Shown one piece after another: positions 60,441 through 64,000 of a stretch of 64,000 nucleotides of DNA; within the stretch, counting starts at the first letter, position 1; the number at the start of each line of letters is the position of its first letter. The stretch is from Hyalella azteca (lineage: Eukaryota; Arthropoda; Malacostraca; Amphipoda; Hyalellidae). The stretch covers positions 186,001 to 250,000 of the forward strand of contig NW_025944107.1 of the NCBI RefSeq assembly GCF_000764305.2, given 5' to 3'. The translations under genes and the position numbers were made by a program. The notes beneath the pieces are model-generated. The model did not search any database. It saw only the letters and a list, made by a program, of their open reading frames with translations, and was not told the origin of the DNA.

Positions 60441-62394
60441 CGAGTCTCTGTAACTTTCAAAACGAAATATTATTTAAATATCACATTCATAAATACATTA
60501 ACGCTGATTTGGTTTATTGTATTTTTTTAAATAATGAATTTTTATGCAAACACAACAAACATGACATTTATGTTTTAGTTTTGTCATTGTTAGAAGTCCC
60601 ATGCAATTGATAAGGTAAACGCTGCAATAAAATAGAATTTATTTCATGTATTCCAATGGAGCGTTGCAATTATTTCTTTTGAGTGTTGCTTTTTGTTTCA
60701 GCAATTGTGAAAAATATTGGATTTAAAAATGAAATTTCATCCAAGATTCATCAAATAACTTTCGTCGTTAATGAGCAACTTGGGAGCCAGAGTTATGGTT
60801 TCTTCTCGTTAATTGTGCTGTAGCGTTGAGCCTATATTTTATAATAGTTATTTTCAAATTCTTCAATGTTTATTTGGCGCATAATAAAGCCTTTACTCCT
60901 CCGCCATTATCTTGGTCGGCTAACGGGCGGTGCCCATAGTACCGAAATGTCTATACCAGTAATCTGTTCAAAATTTAACGACACTTAGCATGTTTATTTT
61001 ATCATTGAAGGTGGAAGTGGCTTAACAATATGTCAACAATATGTTCTCTGCTGTTGCATGTGCTCCGAAAATTTTGTACAACGATGACTGATGAAAACCA
61101 CCACGCGGTGACTGATGGAAATACACCTTATAAAATAATTGTTCAATAACTTGTTGATCTAAGTAAAGTAAAGATATAAGTTTGTACTGAATTTATATTT
61201 TTAACAGTTTAAATATTTATCGCGTCATCCTTTGGCTTGCACCCAGTTCCCAATTTAAACACTAAATGAAGAAATATGGTATCAGATAATGATTTTTTTT
61301 GCTATTTCAGAATTTCACGATGCACCTGCAAATGCTCTTATTGATGACAACAATGATTTTTTAATGAGCTTTTATCTCGTAACTTTGACTCCTGTAGAGA
61401 GTGTCTCGAATTTATAATTTTCCGCGTTAAAAAAATCCCCGGACCCACTCTTGTCTCATTAACAATTCGATTTATAACTCGAATTCCATAGTTTATTTTT
61501 ATAAATGTAAAACATCATATAATATAATACAACTGTAAACTAATTCAAATCTTATTCCAAGCAGCGGTTCATACTTTTATTCTTTTACTATCTCGACTGA
61601 GGCTTCCTTCTTTTTTTCGTGTCCTCAGTGTGGCCAGACGAAAATGTGGCCAAAAATGTGAGGCAAAAACCTTTAAATAAATTTCAGCTCCTCAAAAGAG
61701 GCCTTAGGCGCTGAAGACGATGATTCAGCTTGGAGCGAGCACTTTGGGCGTTCAAAATATTTAATGCATTTCTTCTTGTTAAATCTCCACTTAGGTTCAC
61801 TCGAAAAAATACAGAACTGCGGATTTGAAATTGCTGGAAAATGCTCTTTACGTCCGTTTTAAATTTAAGCATCACGCTTTCATAAAATGAGTTATAAAAA
61901 CAACTTATTCAACTTGAGGACTACCATATTACTTTAAAAACTTCCATTTGGATTCATGCCAGTTTTTTAATTCATTCCAGCCAACACGTACACCATGAAA
62001 TGTTATTTCCGAACCTTTTAACCTTCTAATCATTAATCTGATATTCTAAAATTCACTTTCACGACGCATTAAAATGCCTCGATACGAGGTATTTCAAAAT
62101 TGAATGCCTCGACGTCGATAAAATGCCTCACAGTTAATTTCCTTGCTATAACTCGAGTAAATTAGTGCCCTCGCCTTTTTATTTCTACAGATGCCGTTAA
62201 AGCAAGCTCGCTGTACTATTAAAGCTATCAAGCATCAGAACATATTTATTTTGATTGATTTTTTGACTCCAGCAATCGCATGTTTTTTCCCTTCCCTAAT
62301 ACAAGAACAATTTCGTTGATGTTCTTAACAATTTTTACTTTAGTAGAATTCCACCCTGAAGAAAAGTGTAAAATTGCAATTACTCCGCAGGCGA

Positions 62395-62835
62395 TTAAAC
62401 ATGCTATTTTTCTCGTTCGTATGCTTTTAAATTAATATTTTCTTTGGTATTAAACCTTGTACAAACCGCATTAATGAATTGGCTTTAAAAACACCCAAAC
62501 AGTCTCGCTCTTATGCCTTTAAATATATGTATTTTTTCTTTGGTACCAAGCCTTGTACAAGCCACAATAATGAATTGGCTTTACAAACAACCAAACAGTT
62601 TCGTTCGTGGATGCTGGTAAATGTATATTTTCTTTAGTATCCCACACTGACTGCAAAACTTCAAAACTAAAATGGCTTTTCAGGCACCCAAACAGTTCGT
62701 TCGTATGCTTTTAAATGTATTTTTTCTTTTGCACCAAGCCTTGTACAAGCCACAATAATGAATTGACTTTCCAAACACCCAAAAAGTTACGTTCTTATGC
62801 TTTTAAGTGCATTTTTTCTTTGGTGTTCCACCCTG
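62395..62835 (+). repeat. ~115-bp repeats upstream of the last visible exon
   Basis: About four diverged units of TATGCTTTTAAATGTATTTT, TTGGTACCAAGCCTTGTACA, AGCCACAATAATGAATTGGC and ACACCCAAACAGTTTCGTTC. The last unit ends about 70 bases before the exon. Confidence 0.85.
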
Positions 62836-62904
62836 GGAAAAGCAAATTAAGTGTTTTTACTAGGTTTAAATTGAATAATGTTGAATAAGAATATGGGTTC
62901 ACAG

Positions 62905-63041
62905 GCGCACAACAACCCTGCGACGAACTGGAGCGAAGACCTGTTGCGACGGCTGCGGCTGCCTAACCTCATGTCGCAGGAGGTGCCCAACAAGCCCCTC
63001 GACTACTTCACCTGCGCCTTCAAGAAGAGCAAGATCGACCG
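62905..63041 (+). CDS. Anoctamin (TMEM16) exon: end of dimerisation domain, before the first membrane segment
   Basis: Exon of 137 bases with acceptor GGGTTCACAG|GCGCAC and donor GACCG|GTGAGG. It enters in phase 0 and leaves with two bases (CG) of what will be an Arg codon. It encodes AHNNPATNWSEDLL, a basic Leu/Arg stretch, LPNLMSQEVPNKP, then PLDYFTCAFKKSKIDR. The last block matches the anoctamin '(L/D)Y(F)T..F.(R/K)S(R/K)(I/L)(D/E)(R/K)' motif just before the region leading to transmembrane segment 1. Joined to ...NMRAPLQ of the previous exon, the spacing (~30 residues between APLQ and the DYFT motif) is about what anoctamins show, so I see no need for a missing exon. The intron of about 11 kb before it is full of repeats. 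Downstream exons lie beyond the window. Confidence 0.9.
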
Positions 63042-63059
63042 GTGAGGCCTGGTTTTTAG

Positions 63060-63425
63060 CCTAAAACACTGCCGAAAATGACCAAAAAACACCTCGAAAA
63101 ACTACCATAAAATAATGCTTGAAAAATGATCATAAAACACTGTTCGAAAAATGCCCATAAAACACTGTTCGAAAAATGACCTTGAAACACTTTGAAATAT
63201 GATAAAAAAACACTGCTCGAAAAATGATCATAAAACACTGCTCGAAAAATGATCATAAAACACTGTTCAAAAAATTACCATTAAACATTGTTCGAAAAAT
63301 GAACACTTCGAAAAATGACCGTAAAACACTTTGAAAAATTACCATAAAACACTGCTCGAAATATGACAGTAAAACACTTTGAAAAATGGCCACAAAACAC
63401 CGTTCGAAAAATGACCATAAAACGA
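63060..63425 (+). repeat. ~24-bp repeat directly after an anoctamin exon
   Basis: About 15 units of AAAAATGACCATAAAACACT then GTTCG, beginning about 18 bases past the donor at 63042. The - strand frame 63056-63256 is a product of it. Confidence 0.9.
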
Positions 63426-64000
63426 TCTTATGCCGGCATTCCAGTGATCGGCCGGCATGTGAAAAAATAACACCCCGTGTCGCCTTTTTTTCAAATTAAC
63501 AGTAAATACTTGTACTGCATTTGAAAAAAACTGCGAAACCGTTTATTTTTACGGGGAGGCCGGTCACTAGAACGTTGTCAGACTGTTTTTGCACATTTAT
63601 TTCTAACAGTGATATAGCTCTTCATTGACGAATGCTATTGTTGTAACGAACTCCTTATTTGTGACGAACTAATTAGTGGTGAACTCTCTATAGTAACGAA
63701 CGGTTTACAATGCTTGAACTATCATCTCTTTATATAGTGAGATATATAAAGAGATATGTTTATTATATATATATATATTTTTATCCAACAATCCAAGTTT
63801 GTTTGCAGTAGTATTTATTCTTTAAGGTGCCTGTACACAGGGATAGTACTAGCCTAATAATGTTATATATATATAACATTATTCTTTTTGAGCTGGTAAA
63901 CATGATGTAGTTAATCTGCAATAATACCCAGATTCGTAATCTACACCCCAAAAAACATATAATTAAAAAAAAAACACCCTTTTTTTTGGATGTAGTTAAT
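63426..64000. other. Intron continuing off the window
   Basis: AT-rich with the 26-bp palindrome and a (TA)n tract near 63765-63780. No further exon before the edge. Confidence 0.6.
63856..63881. repeat. Perfect 26-bp AT palindrome
   Basis: AATAATGTTATAT and its exact complement ATATAACATTATT, with no spacer. Confidence 0.85.

Larger units (their letters stand above)
52843..62394. other. Large anoctamin intron; listed repeats only
   Basis: No frame in this interval resembles an anoctamin segment, and the phase-0 junction between 51759 and 62905 does not require one. The 84-codon frame at 54962-55216 begins with a signal-peptide-like MFVKLLLLAFFVTITESH, but no family is recognised and no gene context is seen. 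Confidence 0.55.

Noticed and set aside
61684..61875. 63-codon - strand frame (Arg/Leu-rich end)
   Set aside because: No conserved pattern or neighbouring evidence of a gene.

Overview
This is an AT-rich, intron-and-repeat-dominated piece of an animal nuclear genome. The organism is probably an arthropod, and the abundance of short-unit minisatellites, tRNA-derived SINEs and short inverted-repeat elements would suit a malacostracan crustacean. That assignment is inference from genome style, not from a diagnostic gene. No rRNA, real tRNA gene, CRISPR array or prokaryotic operon was found. Two single unresolved bases (N) occur, near 10132 and 42234.

The one gene I can support is the 5' part of an anoctamin (TMEM16 family: Ca2+-activated chloride channels and lipid scramblases) on the + strand, running off the right edge. 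Three exons are clear: 49900-50334, 51652-51759 and 62905-63041. In order they encode the N-terminal cytoplasmic dimerisation domain: YFRDGCTRVDYVLVYEG, then the APW-containing strand/helix segment, then PLDYFTCAFKKSKIDR just before the transmembrane part. Their reading frames join without a shift (phase 0, phase 0, then an exit with two bases of an Arg codon). Upstream are two candidate first coding exons, about 25713-26099 and 38115-38204. Both end in phase 0 at a GTGGG-type donor and both could join 49900, which suggests alternative N-termini from alternative promoters. The ten-membrane-segment channel core is not in this window.

The remainder is repeats. Minisatellites with units of roughly 20-60 bp are spread throughout. 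They cluster at 4.7-9.0, 10.1-20.7, 31.4-34.9, 39.0-39.8, 50.3-52.3, 56.8-57.9 and 62.4-63.4 kb. Several are open in many frames and create long but spurious ORFs. Each of the three secure exons has a minisatellite starting within about 20 bases of its 5' splice site, and exon 51652-51759 has one abutting both sides.

Mobile-element remains include two good copies and one decayed copy of a tRNA-derived SINE; a short inverted-repeat element with GGGCCATACTTTC ends (one copy nested in the SINE, one in a LINE 3' end); a second with ACACTCAGAAA-like ends (seven copies); a third with a GTCCGTCTGTCC core (four loci, one nested inside the GGGCC element); a mariner/Tc1-like deletion derivative with about 105-bp terminal repeats and a frameshifted helix-turn-helix; a hAT-like end; two LINE fragments; and a GIY-YIG endonuclease fragment of a Penelope-like element.

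No wholly new multi-gene system is visible. The observations most worth follow-up are the two phase-compatible first exons, the complementary A/C-rich and G/T-rich arrays flanking one anoctamin exon, the repeated adjacency of minisatellites to splice donors, the datable nested insertions, and a near-perfect 55-bp hairpin at 59081-59135.
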